Source of the DNA: Massilia sp. CFBP 13721
GTDB taxonomy: Bacteria; Pseudomonadota; Gammaproteobacteria; Burkholderiales; Burkholderiaceae_D
DNA length: 64,000 bases
Assembly (NCBI RefSeq): GCF_014842025.1
Contig: NZ_JACYUY010000022.1
Location: 1-64,000, forward strand
Direction: 5' to 3'
Shown: in pieces, positions 35,865-45,742 of the stretch
Layout: the number at the start of each line of letters is the position of its first letter
How positions within the stretch are numbered: position 1 is the stretch's first letter
Notes under the pieces: model-generated
The model's database searches: none
What the model was told of the DNA's origin: nothing
What the model saw: only the letters and a program-made list of their open reading frames with translations
Translations under genes and position numbers: made by a program

Positions 35865-35940
35865 TGGTGGGCGCTGAGAGGCTCGAACTCCCGACCTAAT
35901 CCTTGTAAGGGATCCGCTCTACCAACTGAGCTAAGCGCCC
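35865..35940 (-). tRNA. tRNA-Val (TAC)
   Basis: 76-nt cloverleaf with acceptor GGGCGCT/AGCGCCC, D-arm GCTCAGTTGGTAGAGC, anticodon loop CTTACAA (anticodon TAC), T-arm with AGTTCGAGC and an encoded ACCA. It is 37 bp upstream of tRNA-Asp in one transcript. Confidence 0.97.
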
Positions 35941-35994
35941 GGCTCACCGTGTTCTGTCTGTCTGACGCTTGTCACTGCGTCTGAAGAGGCCCGA

Positions 35995-36024
35995 ATCATA
36001 GCGTATGGGTTCCCGAATGTGCAA
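35995..36024 (-). promoter_or_regulatory. Sigma70 promoter for the tRNA-Val/tRNA-Asp operon
   Basis: On the minus strand TTGCAC (36024-36019), 18-bp spacer, TATGAT (36000-35995). The tRNA-Val 5' end lies about 48 nt downstream of the expected start of transcription. Confidence 0.6.
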
Positions 36025-36271
36025 GAGTTTTTATGAAAATATGCAAAACGCTCTTTTCAAGCCGCTGTGCATCCCGCCATCACGCTTCTGTTGTTATTCG
36101 GTCCCACCCACTTTCCGCCGCTTGCCTTGCAGGGCGGCCATCACCAACAATAGCGTCTTGTAGCGACGGCAACCTTTAGACATCGACAAGATGCGGGTGC
36201 CGCGGCGGGACCACGCCGGCGATGGAGGAACTAGCGGACGTCACGGTTTTTCAACTTCAAGGAAAAATAAC
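36025..36271. other. Leader region of the TonB-dependent receptor
   Basis: Intergenic DNA between the tRNA promoter and the receptor start. It ends with AAGGA at 36259-36263. No Fur-box-like or other operator was recognised. Confidence 0.35.
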
Positions 36272-38500
36272 ATGATGAAGATGTCCAAGATGCACAAACG
36301 CGTCGTGCAGGCGCACGCCATGCTGGCGCTCGGCGCCATCCTGCCGGCGGGCCTGGTCCACGCCCAGGCCCAGCAGCAAACCCCGGCTGCCGGCGAACTC
36401 CAGACGGTGACCGTCACCGCCCAGCGCCGCAGCGAAAACATCCGCGACGTGCCGGTATCGGTGACGGCCCTGCGCGGCGAAAAGCTCGACGTGCTGGTGT
36501 CGGGCGGCGAGGACATCCGCGTGCTTGCCGGCAAACTGCCGAGCCTGAACGTGGAATCGTCGAACGGCCGCACCTTCCCGCGCTTTTATATCCGCGGCTA
36601 CGGCAATACCGACTTCAACACGTTTGCCTCGCAGCCGGTGTCGCTGATCTACGACGACGTGGTGCAGGAAAACCCGATCCTGAAGGGTTTCCCGATCTTC
36701 GACCTGCAGAACGTCGAAGTGCTGCGCGGGCCGCAGGGCACCCTGTTCGGCCGCAATACCCCGGCTGGTGTCGTGAAATTCGAATCCGAAAAGCCGAACC
36801 TGAAGCGCGTGGAGGGTTACTACAATGCCTCGGTCGCGACCCACAACACGATCAATGTCGACGGCGCCGTCAACGTGCCGCTGTCGAACGAATGGGCAAT
36901 GCGCTTCTCGACCCTGCGCCAGCACCGCGACGACTATGTCGAGAATTACGCCGACCTGGCGCAGACCCAGCGCCGTGGCGACCTCGACGGCTACAACGAG
37001 CACGCCGAGCGCATCCAGTTCCTGTACAAGCCGAGCGGCCCCTTCAGTGCGCTGTTCAACCTGCACCAGCGCAGCACCAGCGGCAGCGCGCGCCTGTTCC
37101 GCGCCAACCTGATCCGCCCCGGCACGAACGACATCGCCCCCGGCCTCGATCTCGACCGTATCGTCACGAATGCCCAGAACTACCAGGACCTGACGACCCG
37201 CGGCGGCAGCGTGCGCCTCTCCTGGGACCTGGGCGAGCACAAGCTGTATTCGGTCACCGGCTACGAGAACATTTCGAATTACAACAGCCGCGGCGATATC
37301 GACGGCGGCACGCCGGCCGGCCCCGGCTTCATCCCGTTCCAGGTCGAGACCGGCAGTCACATCGTCGACCTCAAACAGTACAGCCAGGAAGTGCGCATCG
37401 AATCCGAATACGCCACGCCGCTGAACTGGCAGGCCGGCGTGTACTGGTTCGACGAATCGGGCACCGGTGGCAGCGACAATTTCAATAGCACCACCGGCGC
37501 GCGCACCTCGCGCCTGTTCAGCCGCCAGGACAATACCGCCTGGGCGCTGTTCGGTTCGGCCACCTACAAGGTCTCGGAAGTGTTCGACCTGCGCGGCGGC
37601 TTGCGCTACACGAAAGACAAAAAGGATTTCCGCACCGTCGTCAACGAAAACGTCGCGCAGACCGGCGCCACCGCCGTCGGCACCAGCAAGTCCAAGGTCA
37701 GCTGGGACCTGTCCGGTACTTATAAACTGAGCCCGACGGTGAACGTGTATGGCCGCGTCGCCACCGGCTTCCGGGCGCCGAGCATTGCCGCCGCCTCGGC
37801 CGCGGTGCCGATCACGGTGGCCGACGCCGAAACGATCACTTCGGTCGAGGCCGGCGTAAAAGCCGACCTGTTCGAGCGCCGCGGCCGCGTCGCCTTTTCG
37901 GTCTACGACTACACGGTCAAGGACCAGCAACTGACGGTGGTGGGCGGCAATTCGAACGTCAACCGCCTGATCAATGCCGATAAAACCAAGGGCCGCGGGG
38001 TCGAGCTCGACGTCGAGGCGGCGATCAGCCCGGCGCTGCGCGTGACAGCCGGGACCAGCTACAACTTCACCGAAATCCGCGACGCCAGCCTGTCGGTGAA
38101 CCGCTGCGGTTCCTGCACCATCACCGACCCGGTCAACGCCGCGAACCGCGTCCTCATCGACGGCAACATGCTGCCGCAGGCGCCGCGCTGGATCGCGAAC
38201 GCCACCGCGCGCTGGAGCATGCCGGTGGCCGACGGCGAGGTGTTCGTGTTCACCGACTGGTCGTACCGTAGCAAGGTCAATTTCTTCCTGTACGAAGCGG
38301 CCGAGTTCACCGGCAAGCCCTTGACCGAAGGCGGCCTGCGCCTGGGCTACAACTGGGCGGGCGGCAAGTATGAAGCGGCCATTTTCGGCCGCAACATCCT
38401 CGATGAACGCCGCATCACGGGCGCCATTGATTTCAATAACCTGACCGGCTTTACCAACGAACCACGCACCTGGGGCGTGCAATTCAAGGGTAACTTTTAA
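36272..38500 (+). CDS. TonB-dependent outer-membrane receptor
   Basis: The 742-residue receptor starts MMKMSKMHKRVVQAHAMLALGAILPAGLVHAQ (signal peptide). A TonB-box/plug region follows (LQTVTVTAQRRSENIRDVPVSVTAL; RGPQGTLFGRNTPAGVVKF), then a 22-strand-type barrel ending in WGVQFKGNF with the terminal Phe needed for Bam assembly. The plug wording (RSENIRDVPVSV, RNTPAGVV) is the subgroup often annotated as catecholate siderophore or pigment/sugar receptors. The substrate is not deducible, and no transporter, FecR or sigma gene is adjacent. ATG 36272 is 8 bp after AAGGA. It is followed by its own terminator. Confidence 0.93.
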   Translation: MMKMSKMHKRVVQAHAMLALGAILPAGLVHAQAQQQTPAAGELQTVTVTAQRRSENIRDVPVSVTALRGEKLDVLVSGGEDIRVLAGKLPSLNVESSNGRTFPRFYIRGYGNTDFNTFASQPVSLIYDDVVQENPILKGFPIFDLQNVEVLRGPQGTLFGRNTPAGVVKFESEKPNLKRVEGYYNASVATHNTINVDGAVNVPLSNEWAMRFSTLRQHRDDYVENYADLAQTQRRGDLDGYNEHAERIQFLYKPSGPFSALFNLHQRSTSGSARLFRANLIRPGTNDIAPGLDLDRIVTNAQNYQDLTTRGGSVRLSWDLGEHKLYSVTGYENISNYNSRGDIDGGTPAGPGFIPFQVETGSHIVDLKQYSQEVRIESEYATPLNWQAGVYWFDESGTGGSDNFNSTTGARTSRLFSRQDNTAWALFGSATYKVSEVFDLRGGLRYTKDKKDFRTVVNENVAQTGATAVGTSKSKVSWDLSGTYKLSPTVNVYGRVATGFRAPSIAAASAAVPITVADAETITSVEAGVKADLFERRGRVAFSVYDYTVKDQQLTVVGGNSNVNRLINADKTKGRGVELDVEAAISPALRVTAGTSYNFTEIRDASLSVNRCGSCTITDPVNAANRVLIDGNMLPQAPRWIANATARWSMPVADGEVFVFTDWSYRSKVNFFLYEAAEFTGKPLTEGGLRLGYNWAGGKYEAAIFGRNILDERRITGAIDFNNLTGFTNEPRTWGVQFKGNF

Positions 38501-38556
38501 TTACACCCAGTTGAGAAAACACAGTCGATTGTCAACCGTGTTTTTGTAATGTGATA

Positions 38557-38583
38557 GGCCGCGCCCCGCGCGGCCTTTTTTTT
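38557..38583 (+). terminator. Terminator of the TonB receptor gene
   Basis: GGCCGCGC-CCC-GCGCGGCC followed by eight T, 56 bp past the stop. Confidence 0.9.
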
Positions 38584-38883
38584 GTGTGCACTGCAGCATC
38601 AAAAGTCTTGCATTATAAGTAAAGTAACGATTGTTGTAACGTTGATATCGAATCAAGCCATATCTAATTTGGCGTACATACGATCTGTGCAAATAAACGC
38701 TGTTTTTGTTAAATCAGCCTCCTAAAACGTTGCAAAATAGCCTCACTCGATTGGAAATTCCCTGCATGCATTTTTACTCAAGCGTACATTTTCTCAGCCG
38801 CCTGTCGAGGGCACTTCGGATTTCCGAAGATCATAAACCGAGGCATATTGCCTTGACGGAAAACTACACACTAAGGGCTCAAC
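38584..38883. other. AT-rich upstream region of the subtilase gene
   Basis: 300 bp, more AT-rich than its flanks, that should hold the subtilase promoter. No strong hexamer pair, operator or gene is visible. Confidence 0.35.
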
Positions 38884-40695
38884 ATGAAGTCGACGCATTC
38901 GATGTACCCATGTTTGTTGAAAGTCGCTGTAGCAGTCTCCATCGCCACCGGTTCGTTCGGTGCAGCCGCCGCCGGTGCGATTCCTGAATTCCAGGGCGCC
39001 AGTACCCCGCAAACCATCCTGAATACCGATCGCCTGATCGTGAAGTACAAGGACGCCAACGTCGGCAGTGCCCAGGCCCGCGTCGCGACCGCGATGACGT
39101 CGGCGCGCCAGGCCATCGCCGACCGCGCCGGCCAGCAGCTGGGCCTGCGCATGCAGGCGTTGCGCTCGACCGCCACCGGCGCCCACGTCTTCAAGATCGA
39201 CCGCAAGGTGTCGCTGAAGGATGCCGAGGCGCTGGCGCAGGAACTGATGGCGCGCGACCCTTCGATCGAATACGCCGAGCCCGACCGCATCATGAGGAAA
39301 ATGGCCACGGCCAACGATCCGATGTATGCCCAGCAGTGGCACTACACGGAAACCACCGGCGGCCTGCGCCTGCCGGCGGCCTGGGACCTGTCGACCGGTA
39401 CCGGTGTGAAAGTCGCCGTGATCGATACCGGCATCCGTCCGCACGCCGACCTGTCCGGCCAGTACGTCGGTGGCTATGACTTCATTTCCGACGCCACCAT
39501 CGGCAACGACGGCAATGCGCGCGACGCCGACCCGTCCGACCCGGGCGACTGGACCGCCGCCAACGAGTGCGCCGCCGGCGAACCGGCATCGGGCTCGAGC
39601 TGGCACGGCACCCACGTGGCCGGCACCATCGCCGCCAAGACCAACAACAGCCTGGGCGTGGCCGGCGTGGCGTACAACGCCAAGGTCGTGCCGGTGCGCG
39701 TGCTCGGCAAGTGCGGCGGCTATACCTCCGACATCGCCGACGCCATCATCTGGGCCTCGGGCGGCACCGTCTCCGGCGTGCCGGCGAATGCCAACGCGGC
39801 GAAAGTCATCAACATGTCGCTCGGCGGCGGCGGCGCCTGCGGCACCACCACGCAGAATGCGATCAACAGCGCCCGTTCGCGCGGCACCGTCGTCATCGTC
39901 GCGGCCGGTAACGAGAACATGAACGCGAGTAATTCGAACCCGGCCAACTGTTCCGGCGTCGTCACCGTTGCCGCCACCAACCGCAACGGTGCCCGCGCAC
40001 CGTACTCGAACTACGGCACCGTGGTCGACGTCGCAGCGCCTGGCGGCGATGCCAACGGCTACATCATCTCGACGCTGAACGCCGGCACCAGCGCGCCTGG
40101 CGCCGACAACTACGCCGGCTACCAGGGCACTTCGATGGCGACCCCGCACGTTGCCGGCGTGGCCGCACTGATGCTCGCCCGTAACAGCGCGCTGACCCCG
40201 GACCAGATCGAGTCGAAGCTGAAAAGCACCGCGCGCGCCTTCCCCGGCACCTGCTCGCAGTGCGGCACCGGCATCGTCGACGCGGCCGCGGCAGTCGCTT
40301 CGGCCACGACCTCGACGCCGGTCGGCCCGACGATCGCTGAAACCGAGTCGAACAACACGATCGCCACGGCCAACGCCATCAGCACCACCGGCACCACCGT
40401 CAACGGCACCATGAGCGCCTCGACCGACAGCGACTACTTCGTGGTTCAGCTGCCGGCCGGCAAGACGCTGCAGGCATCGATGACGCCAGGCCTGTCGACT
40501 GCCGACTATGACGTGTACATCTACAACAGCGCAGGTACCCAGCTGGCCCTGAGCGAGAACGGCGCCGGCGCGGTCGACACCGCCTCGGTCTCGAACACGA
40601 CCACCGCCACGGCCGCACGCTATGTGCGCGTCAAGTACTACAGCGGCGGCACCGGTTCGACCAATGGCAAGTACACGCTGAAACTGAACTGGTAA
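38884..40695 (+). CDS. Secreted S8 (subtilisin-like) serine peptidase with PPC domain
   Basis: The 603-residue secreted protease has four parts. Signal peptide: about 1-35, ending GSFGAAAAG. An I9-type propeptide (36-135) contains LIVKYKDANV. The S8 catalytic domain has D181 in VAVIDTGI, H244 in WHGTHVAG and S417 in YQGTSMATPHVAG. A C-terminal pre-peptidase (PPC) domain runs from about 483 (AETESNNTIATANAI) to the end and is usually removed after export. Four cysteines in the catalytic domain may form disulfides. It likely degrades extracellular protein and stands alone, followed by a strong terminator. Confidence 0.95.
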   Translation: MKSTHSMYPCLLKVAVAVSIATGSFGAAAAGAIPEFQGASTPQTILNTDRLIVKYKDANVGSAQARVATAMTSARQAIADRAGQQLGLRMQALRSTATGAHVFKIDRKVSLKDAEALAQELMARDPSIEYAEPDRIMRKMATANDPMYAQQWHYTETTGGLRLPAAWDLSTGTGVKVAVIDTGIRPHADLSGQYVGGYDFISDATIGNDGNARDADPSDPGDWTAANECAAGEPASGSSWHGTHVAGTIAAKTNNSLGVAGVAYNAKVVPVRVLGKCGGYTSDIADAIIWASGGTVSGVPANANAAKVINMSLGGGGACGTTTQNAINSARSRGTVVIVAAGNENMNASNSNPANCSGVVTVAATNRNGARAPYSNYGTVVDVAAPGGDANGYIISTLNAGTSAPGADNYAGYQGTSMATPHVAGVAALMLARNSALTPDQIESKLKSTARAFPGTCSQCGTGIVDAAAAVASATTSTPVGPTIAETESNNTIATANAISTTGTTVNGTMSASTDSDYFVVQLPAGKTLQASMTPGLSTADYDVYIYNSAGTQLALSENGAGAVDTASVSNTTTATAARYVRVKYYSGGTGSTNGKYTLKLNW

Positions 40696-40727
40696 TGCTT
40701 TTACTGGTTGAGTAACAAGGTCGAAGA

Positions 40728-40751
40728 CGCGCGGCTTGCCGCGCGTTTTTT
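40728..40751 (+). terminator. Terminator of the subtilase gene
   Basis: CGCGCGGC-TT-GCCGCGCG followed by TTTTTT, 33 bp past the stop. Confidence 0.9.
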
Positions 40752-40809
40752 ATTGCCTAATGCTTTCTCGAAGCCGCTACGCATGTATTGTGGAATCGCT
40801 ACCTGGACC

Positions 40810-40948
40810 GTAGGGTGGACTCCCGAGTCCACGCGTACGCGGCCTTGGCAGGCCACGCCGCTACACGCTAGTTGACTGACAGTGGCGCACGGCGGTCGTA
40901 TTATCTTTGCTCAGACGGTGAACGCGTGGACTCAGGAGTCCACCCTAC
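40810..40948. repeat. Inverted pair of GTAG palindromes, heads outward (locus 6)
   Basis: Plus copy 40810-40835 and minus copy 40923-40948, both with arms GTGGACTC/GAGTCCAC and different two-base loops (CC; CT when the second is read from its GTAG). The pair lies upstream of the dinB promoter. Confidence 0.85.
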
Positions 40949-41005
40949 AGTACGCATCAGACAACAACATATCCGTAAGCCATTGGACCTTGCACGGAAT
41001 CCCAA

Positions 41006-41034
41006 TTGACGAGATACTGTACGGACTTACAGTA
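41006..41034 (+). promoter_or_regulatory. dinB promoter with LexA (SOS) box
   Basis: TACTGTACGGACTTACAGTA at 41015-41034 is a near-perfect LexA operator (CTGT-N8-ACAG with TA flanks). It overlaps a promoter with TTGACG at 41006-41011, a 16-bp spacer and TACAGT at 41028-41033. LexA bound here would block RNA polymerase directly. Confidence 0.85.
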
Positions 41035-41055
41035 GTCGGCCCCGCCGCCGCCAGA

Positions 41056-42132
41056 GTGAACGCCCCCGCACGTAAAATCATCCATTGCGATTGCGACTGC
41101 TTCTATGCGTCGGTCGAGATGCGCGACGATCCGTCGCTGCGCGGGCGTCCGCTCGCCGTCGGCGGCCGTCCCGACCAGCGCGGCGTGGTCGCGACCTGCA
41201 ATTACGAAGCGCGCCGCTATGGCATCCATTCGGCCATGGCCACCGCGCAGGCGATGAAGCTGTGCCCGGAACTGCTGGTCATTCCGACGGCGATGGAGAA
41301 ATACCGCATCGCCTCGCGCCAGATCATGGAGATCTACGCCGATTACACGGACCTGGTCGAACCGCTGTCGCTGGACGAGGCTTATCTCGACGTCACGAAT
41401 TCGCCGCACTGCAAGGGCAGTGCGACGCTGATCGCCCAGGAAATCCGGCGGCGCATCTTCGAGACCGTCGGCATCACCGCCTCGGCCGGCGTGGCGCCGA
41501 ACAAGTTTGTCGCGAAAATCGCCAGTGACTGGAACAAGCCGGATGGCCTGTTCCTGGTGCGGCCGGACGAGGTGGATGCCTTCGTGGCGGCGCTGCCGGT
41601 GAAAAAGCTGCATGGCGTCGGCAAGGTCACGGCCGCCAAGCTGAACAAGCTGGGCGTGCAGACCTGCGGCGACTTGCGCAGCTGGACCATGCAGGAACTG
41701 CAGCACCACTTCGGCAGCTTCGGTGCGCGCCTGCATGACTTATGCCGCGGCATCGACAACCGCGAAGTCAACGTCGAGCGCGAGCGCAAGTCGATCAGCA
41801 CCGAGGAAACGTACACCAACGATCTGCCGGACTTGTCCGCCTGCCTGGCGCTGCTGCCCGATTTATATGAACACCTGCTGGGCCGGATCAAACGTGCCGG
41901 TGCCGAAAAATTCATCAACAAGTTATTCGTGAAAATCAAATTTTCGGACTTCCAGCAAACCACCGTCGAGTGCGTTGGCTATGCGCCACACATACCGACC
42001 TTCGCCCGGCTCATGGAAACCGGCTGGCTGCGCGCCAGCCGCCCCGTGCGCCTGCTGGGCGTGGGCGTGCGCCTGGGCGACACCGAACACGTCGAACAAC
42101 TGAGCCTGTTTGACGAACACACAACACATTAA
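41056..42132 (+). CDS. dinB: DNA polymerase IV
   Basis: The Y-family translesion polymerase has 358 residues. Catalytic carboxylates are visible in [14 protein letters not shown] and [11 protein letters not shown]. The thumb carries [17 protein letters not shown], and the little finger follows. The C-terminus QLSLFDEH resembles a beta-clamp binding motif (QLSLF). The GTG at 41056 is chosen because the LexA-overlapped promoter ends at 41034; the longer open frame back to 40882 would read through the promoter and a repeat. The ribosome site is weak, consistent with low basal expression. rdgC follows 86 bp later. Confidence 0.95.
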   Translation: MNAPARKIIHCDCDCFYASVEMRDDPSLRGRPLAVGGRPDQRGVVATCNYEARRYGIHSAMATAQAMKLCPELLVIPTAMEKYRIASRQIMEIYADYTDLVEPLSLDEAYLDVTNSPHCKGSATLIAQEIRRRIFETVGITASAGVAPNKFVAKIASDWNKPDGLFLVRPDEVDAFVAALPVKKLHGVGKVTAAKLNKLGVQTCGDLRSWTMQELQHHFGSFGARLHDLCRGIDNREVNVERERKSISTEETYTNDLPDLSACLALLPDLYEHLLGRIKRAGAEKFINKLFVKIKFSDFQQTTVECVGYAPHIPTFARLMETGWLRASRPVRLLGVGVRLGDTEHVEQLSLFDEHTTH

Positions 42133-42218
42133 AACGTTCTTGTTGCCGCACGAAAATGCGGCGAGATCAGCGTGTAGAATGTCGTTCCCCTGAAATACTG
42201 AGACAACAGAAAGCAACT

Positions 42219-43115
42219 ATGTGGTTCAAGAATCTTCAGATTTACCGCCTGCCCGCACCATGGGCCTTTACGCCTGAACAGATGGAAGCGGCGCTCGCGC
42301 CGATGGCGTTTACGCCCGCTAACAGCAATGAATTACTGCGCCAGGGCTGGGATGCGCCGCGTCCGAACGGTGGTCTGGTCCACGTCGTCAACAAGCAGAT
42401 GCTGATGATGCTGGGCACCGAAAAGAAACTGCTGCCGAGCTCGGTGATCAACCAGGTCGCCAAGGCCAAGGCGGCCGAGATGGAAGAGCAGCAAGGTTTC
42501 CCGCCAGGTAAAAAGGCGATGAAAGAATTGAAGGAACGCGTGGCCGACGAACTGCTGCCGCGCGCATTCACGATCCGCAGCAACACCTTCACCTGGATCG
42601 ACCCGGTCAACGGCTGGCTGGTCGTCGATGCCGCCAGCCCGGCCAAGGCCGACGACGTCGTCAAACTGCTGTTGAAAGGCGTGGACCGCATGCCGCTCGA
42701 GTCGCTGCGCGTGCAGCGTTCCCCGGTGGCCGTGATGACCGGCTGGCTGGAAGCGGACGAGGCACCGTACAACTTCACGATCGACCAGGATACCGAACTG
42801 CGCGCCACCGGCGAAAGCCGCGCCGCCGTGCGTTACGTCAAACACTCGCTCGAGCCGGACGACATCCGCCGCCACATCGCCGCCGGCAAACAATGCACGC
42901 GCCTGGCCATGACCTGGAACAGCCGCGTCAGCTTCGTGCTGACCGAAACGCTGGCGATCAAGGGCATCAAACCGCTCGACGTGATCAACGAAGGCGGCAC
43001 CGTCACCCACAGCGACGACGAGCGTTTCGACAACGACATGATCCTGATGACCGGCGAACTGGCCAAGATGCTGGGCGATGTGGTCGAGGCGCTGGGGGGC
43101 GAAGCCAAGGCGTAA
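42219..43115 (+). CDS. rdgC: Recombination-associated protein RdgC
   Basis: RdgC forms a ring around double-stranded DNA and modulates RecA. The 298-residue product starts [15 protein letters not shown] and has the conserved [40 protein letters not shown] and [14 protein letters not shown] blocks. ATG 42219 gives the exact canonical N-terminus. It follows dinB on the same strand; an SOS link through read-through is possible but no separate LexA box is seen. Confidence 0.96.
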   Translation: MWFKNLQIYRLPAPWAFTPEQMEAALAPMAFTPANSNELLRQGWDAPRPNGGLVHVVNKQMLMMLGTEKKLLPSSVINQVAKAKAAEMEEQQGFPPGKKAMKELKERVADELLPRAFTIRSNTFTWIDPVNGWLVVDAASPAKADDVVKLLLKGVDRMPLESLRVQRSPVAVMTGWLEADEAPYNFTIDQDTELRATGESRAAVRYVKHSLEPDDIRRHIAAGKQCTRLAMTWNSRVSFVLTETLAIKGIKPLDVINEGGTVTHSDDERFDNDMILMTGELAKMLGDVVEALGGEAKA

Positions 43116-43142
43116 TCAGCCTACTGCACTTGCCGGAGGGAC

Positions 43143-43367
43143 GTAGGTGGGTAAGTTCCTTGCCCACGCGTTCAACAGACCATCGATCAATCGCGATGGT
43201 CGTAGGGTGGGCGCCCCGTGCCCACGCGGAAAATTGAACATTGTTGGCACCATTCGGCCCTAACACTGCTCATCGGTTCGCGTGGGCTCGGGGCGCCCAC
43301 CCTACAAAACCTTTACGGCTAATCGACCGTTCGCTGAACGCGTGGGCGGCACAGCCGCCCACCTTAC
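43143..43367. repeat. Cluster of four GTAG palindromes (locus 7)
   Basis: Two plus copies (43143-43170, a diverged GTAGGTGGG form; 43202-43229) are followed by two minus copies (43279-43305; 43339-43367, a GTAAG-headed form with 9-bp arms GTGGGCGGC/GCCGCCCAC). Heads face outward overall. The cluster fills the space between convergent rdgC and catalase. Confidence 0.85.
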
Positions 43368-43390
43368 GTCCCTACGCTTCAGGTACACGT

Positions 43391-43418
43391 AAAAACGGAC
43401 CCGCCCGGGTCCGTTTTG
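43391..43418 (-). terminator. Terminator of the catalase gene
   Basis: On the minus strand ACGGACCC-GGGC-GGGTCCGT followed by TTTT, 14 bp past the catalase stop. A run of T also follows on the plus strand, so it may serve both directions. Confidence 0.8.
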
Positions 43419-43427
43419 CTGTGCCAC

Positions 43428-45029
43428 TTACTTCGCGCTGGCCACCTCGTCGCTGGTGGCCGGCTCCTCGCTCCTGCCATCCGTGTAGGTAGCGCCCTGG
43501 CGATCCTCATGCGGCGCCGGCTTGCCCGGCAGCGGCGGCAGCGCCTTGGCCCGTTCGAGGTCGACACCGGCGATCTCGGCCACGCGGCGGCCGTAGTCTT
43601 CGTCGCAATGCCACAGGTGCCATACCATGCGCAGCTGCACCACTTCCGGACATTGTTTCAGATCGCCGCCGACATTCTTCACCAGTTCGTCGCGCTCCCA
43701 GTCTTCGAAGGTCCGGTAACGGTCGCCCGCCTGCTTGTAGTCGCTGCGGGTGCTGGTGGTCTGGTAGCGGCCGAGGTGGCCTTCCACATACTGATGGTAG
43801 TCGCGCGCCGGCTTCGGTGCTTCCTGGGTGCCGCCCAGCAGGCTCGGCTCGTAGTTGATGTGGCGGTTCTCGCCGCTGTCGTCCACGTAATATGTCATCT
43901 GGCCGTCACGCTGGTTGGTGCGCGGGCGGGCGCGTTCTTGCGGTGCGTTGATCGGCAATTGCAGGTAGTTGGGGCCGACGCGGTAACGCTGGGTGTCGGA
44001 ATACGACAGGGTACGGCCCTGCAGCATCTTGTCGTCGGAGAAATCGATGCCGTCGACCAGCACGCCGGTGCCAAAGGCTGACTGTTCAGTCTCGGCGAAC
44101 ACGTTCTCGGGATTACGGTCGAGCACCATGCGCCCGACCGGCAGCAGCGGGAACTGGTCTTCGGGCCAGCGCTTGGTGTCGTCGAGCGGATCGAAGTCGA
44201 GTTCGGGATGTTCGCCGTCGGCCATGATCTGCACGCAGAATTCCCATTCCGGATAGTCGCCGCGCTCGATCGCTTCGTACAGGTCGCGTGTGGCGTGGCT
44301 GGTGTCGTGGGCCTGGATCTCGGCCGCCTGCGCCGCGGTGAGGTTGCGCACGCCCTGTCGCGGCTGCCAGTGGAATTTCACCAGATGGGCCACGCCCTCG
44401 TCGTTGATGAGTTTATAGGTGTTGACGCCCGAGCCTTCCATCTCGCGGTAATTGGCCGGGATGCCCCATGGGCTTTTCACCCACGTGACCATGTGCAGCG
44501 CTTCCGGAGAATTGGCAACAAAATCGTAAAAACGCCACGGCTCTTGCTGGTTGGTGACCGGATCCGGTTTGAAGGCGTGGATCATGTCCGGAAATTTAAT
44601 GGCATCGCGGATGAAGAACACTTTCAAATTGTTGCCAACCAGGTCCCAGTTGCCTTCGACCGTTTTCAGCTTGACAGCGAAGCCGCGCGGGTCGCGGGCG
44701 GTTTCGGGCGATTCCTTGCCGCCGATAACGGTCGAGAAGCGCACGAAGGTGGGCGTCTGCACGCCGACTTCGGTAAGGACCTTAGCACGGGTGTACTTGC
44801 TCGCCGGTTCGTCGCCGATCTTGCCGTAGGCTTCGAAGTAACCATGGGCGCCGGTACCGCGCGCATGCACGACGCGCTCGGGAATGCGCTCGCGATCAAA
44901 ATGGGTGATCTTCTCGATGAACTGGTAGTTTTCGAGCGTGGCAGGACCGCGCTCGCCGACGGAACGCAACGATTGGTTGTCGCGTACGGGGTGGCCCTGG
45001 CGCGTCGTCAGGATGGGACGGTCAGACAT
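43428..45029 (-). CDS. Monofunctional heme catalase
   Basis: This catalase of 533 residues disproportionates hydrogen peroxide. Active-site residues are visible: the distal His in [12 protein letters not shown] (H55), the Asn in [11 protein letters not shown] (near 128), and the proximal heme Tyr in [13 protein letters not shown] (near 338). The last 40 residues are an extra Pro/Glu-rich tail ([16 protein letters not shown]). No signal peptide, so cytosolic. ATG 45029 has AGAGGAGAG upstream. Length places it with small-subunit (KatA-type) enzymes. No OxyR or ankyrin-like gene is adjacent. Confidence 0.96.
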   Translation of the reverse strand: MSDRPILTTRQGHPVRDNQSLRSVGERGPATLENYQFIEKITHFDRERIPERVVHARGTGAHGYFEAYGKIGDEPASKYTRAKVLTEVGVQTPTFVRFSTVIGGKESPETARDPRGFAVKLKTVEGNWDLVGNNLKVFFIRDAIKFPDMIHAFKPDPVTNQQEPWRFYDFVANSPEALHMVTWVKSPWGIPANYREMEGSGVNTYKLINDEGVAHLVKFHWQPRQGVRNLTAAQAAEIQAHDTSHATRDLYEAIERGDYPEWEFCVQIMADGEHPELDFDPLDDTKRWPEDQFPLLPVGRMVLDRNPENVFAETEQSAFGTGVLVDGIDFSDDKMLQGRTLSYSDTQRYRVGPNYLQLPINAPQERARPRTNQRDGQMTYYVDDSGENRHINYEPSLLGGTQEAPKPARDYHQYVEGHLGRYQTTSTRSDYKQAGDRYRTFEDWERDELVKNVGGDLKQCPEVVQLRMVWHLWHCDEDYGRRVAEIAGVDLERAKALPPLPGKPAPHEDRQGATYTDGRSEEPATSDEVASAK

Positions 45030-45119
45030 GGGAAACTCTCCTCTCTGTTCACGGGAGAGAAAAGTATAGGAAGTTCCACGGCAGGGCAGCGCGCTGCTGC
45101 CCGCGGGAAAGTCTGGCGC

Positions 45120-45605
45120 TTACAGCGGCTGGAACACGCCGGCGGCGCGGTTCTTGGTCACATTGTCCCAGGCGAACACTTGCCCGTTCATGCCGACATA
45201 GACGCCGGGCGCCAGCGTTTGCGCCACACCACAGGCAAAGCCGAGGTTGAACAGGGCGTCGGAATTGGCGATTTCGTAGGGGATCATGGCGCCGGTCAGG
45301 ACGATCGTCTTGCCGAGCTTGGCCGCGCCGAGCACGGCGGCGGTTTGCGGCATGGTGTCGGTGCCGTGGACGATGACGATGGCATTCTCGGTGGCCGCCT
45401 GGCAGGCTTCCAGCACGCGTTGGCGGTCGGCATCCTGCATGTCGAGCGAATCGAGCAGCGGCAGCAATTGCAGCTCGACGGGAATCGTCAGGCGCGCGCG
45501 GCCGATTACTGCGGGCAAATGGCTTTCGGAAAAGCCGAGGACCCCGGTCAGTTCGTTGTAATGTTTGTCGAAGGTGCCGCCGGTGGCGATGAGGCGTAAA
45601 GTCAT
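45120..45605 (-). CDS. Short asparaginase-domain protein
   Basis: The 161-residue protein covers only the N-terminal asparaginase domain: the first catalytic Thr lies in RLIATGGTFDK and the second block is VIVHGTDTMPQTA. The C-terminal domain of the usual 330-residue enzyme is missing. The ending VFQPL is close to that of other short family members, so this looks like a stable short form, not a broken gene. Activity is uncertain because the normal active site uses residues from a neighbouring subunit. 90 bp downstream of catalase on the same strand. Confidence 0.8.
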   Translation of the reverse strand: MTLRLIATGGTFDKHYNELTGVLGFSESHLPAVIGRARLTIPVELQLLPLLDSLDMQDADRQRVLEACQAATENAIVIVHGTDTMPQTAAVLGAAKLGKTIVLTGAMIPYEIANSDALFNLGFACGVAQTLAPGVYVGMNGQVFAWDNVTKNRAAGVFQPL

Positions 45606-45742
45606 ATCGGTTTATACACGCAGTAAAAAAAGGTGAAACATCATAGCGTCAAACCGTGGTGTATCCCTATGTGACTGCGCTAGAATCGACCGGATCGGAT
45701 GAGTAGACTGATCTTTTTTCCAGGCAAGCCCAACAGAATTCC

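Noticed and set aside
35751-35940. tRNA pair as an attachment site for a genomic island
   Set aside because: No integrase, no duplicated tRNA 3' end and no composition change on either side.
40882-41055. N-terminal extension of dinB
   Set aside because: It would translate a GTAG palindrome and the LexA-controlled promoter; conserved Pol IV sequence begins only after 41056.
43143-43367. Possible CRISPR array at the four-palindrome cluster
   Set aside because: Repeats alternate in orientation, vary in length and have unequal spacers; they belong to the dispersed GTAG family.
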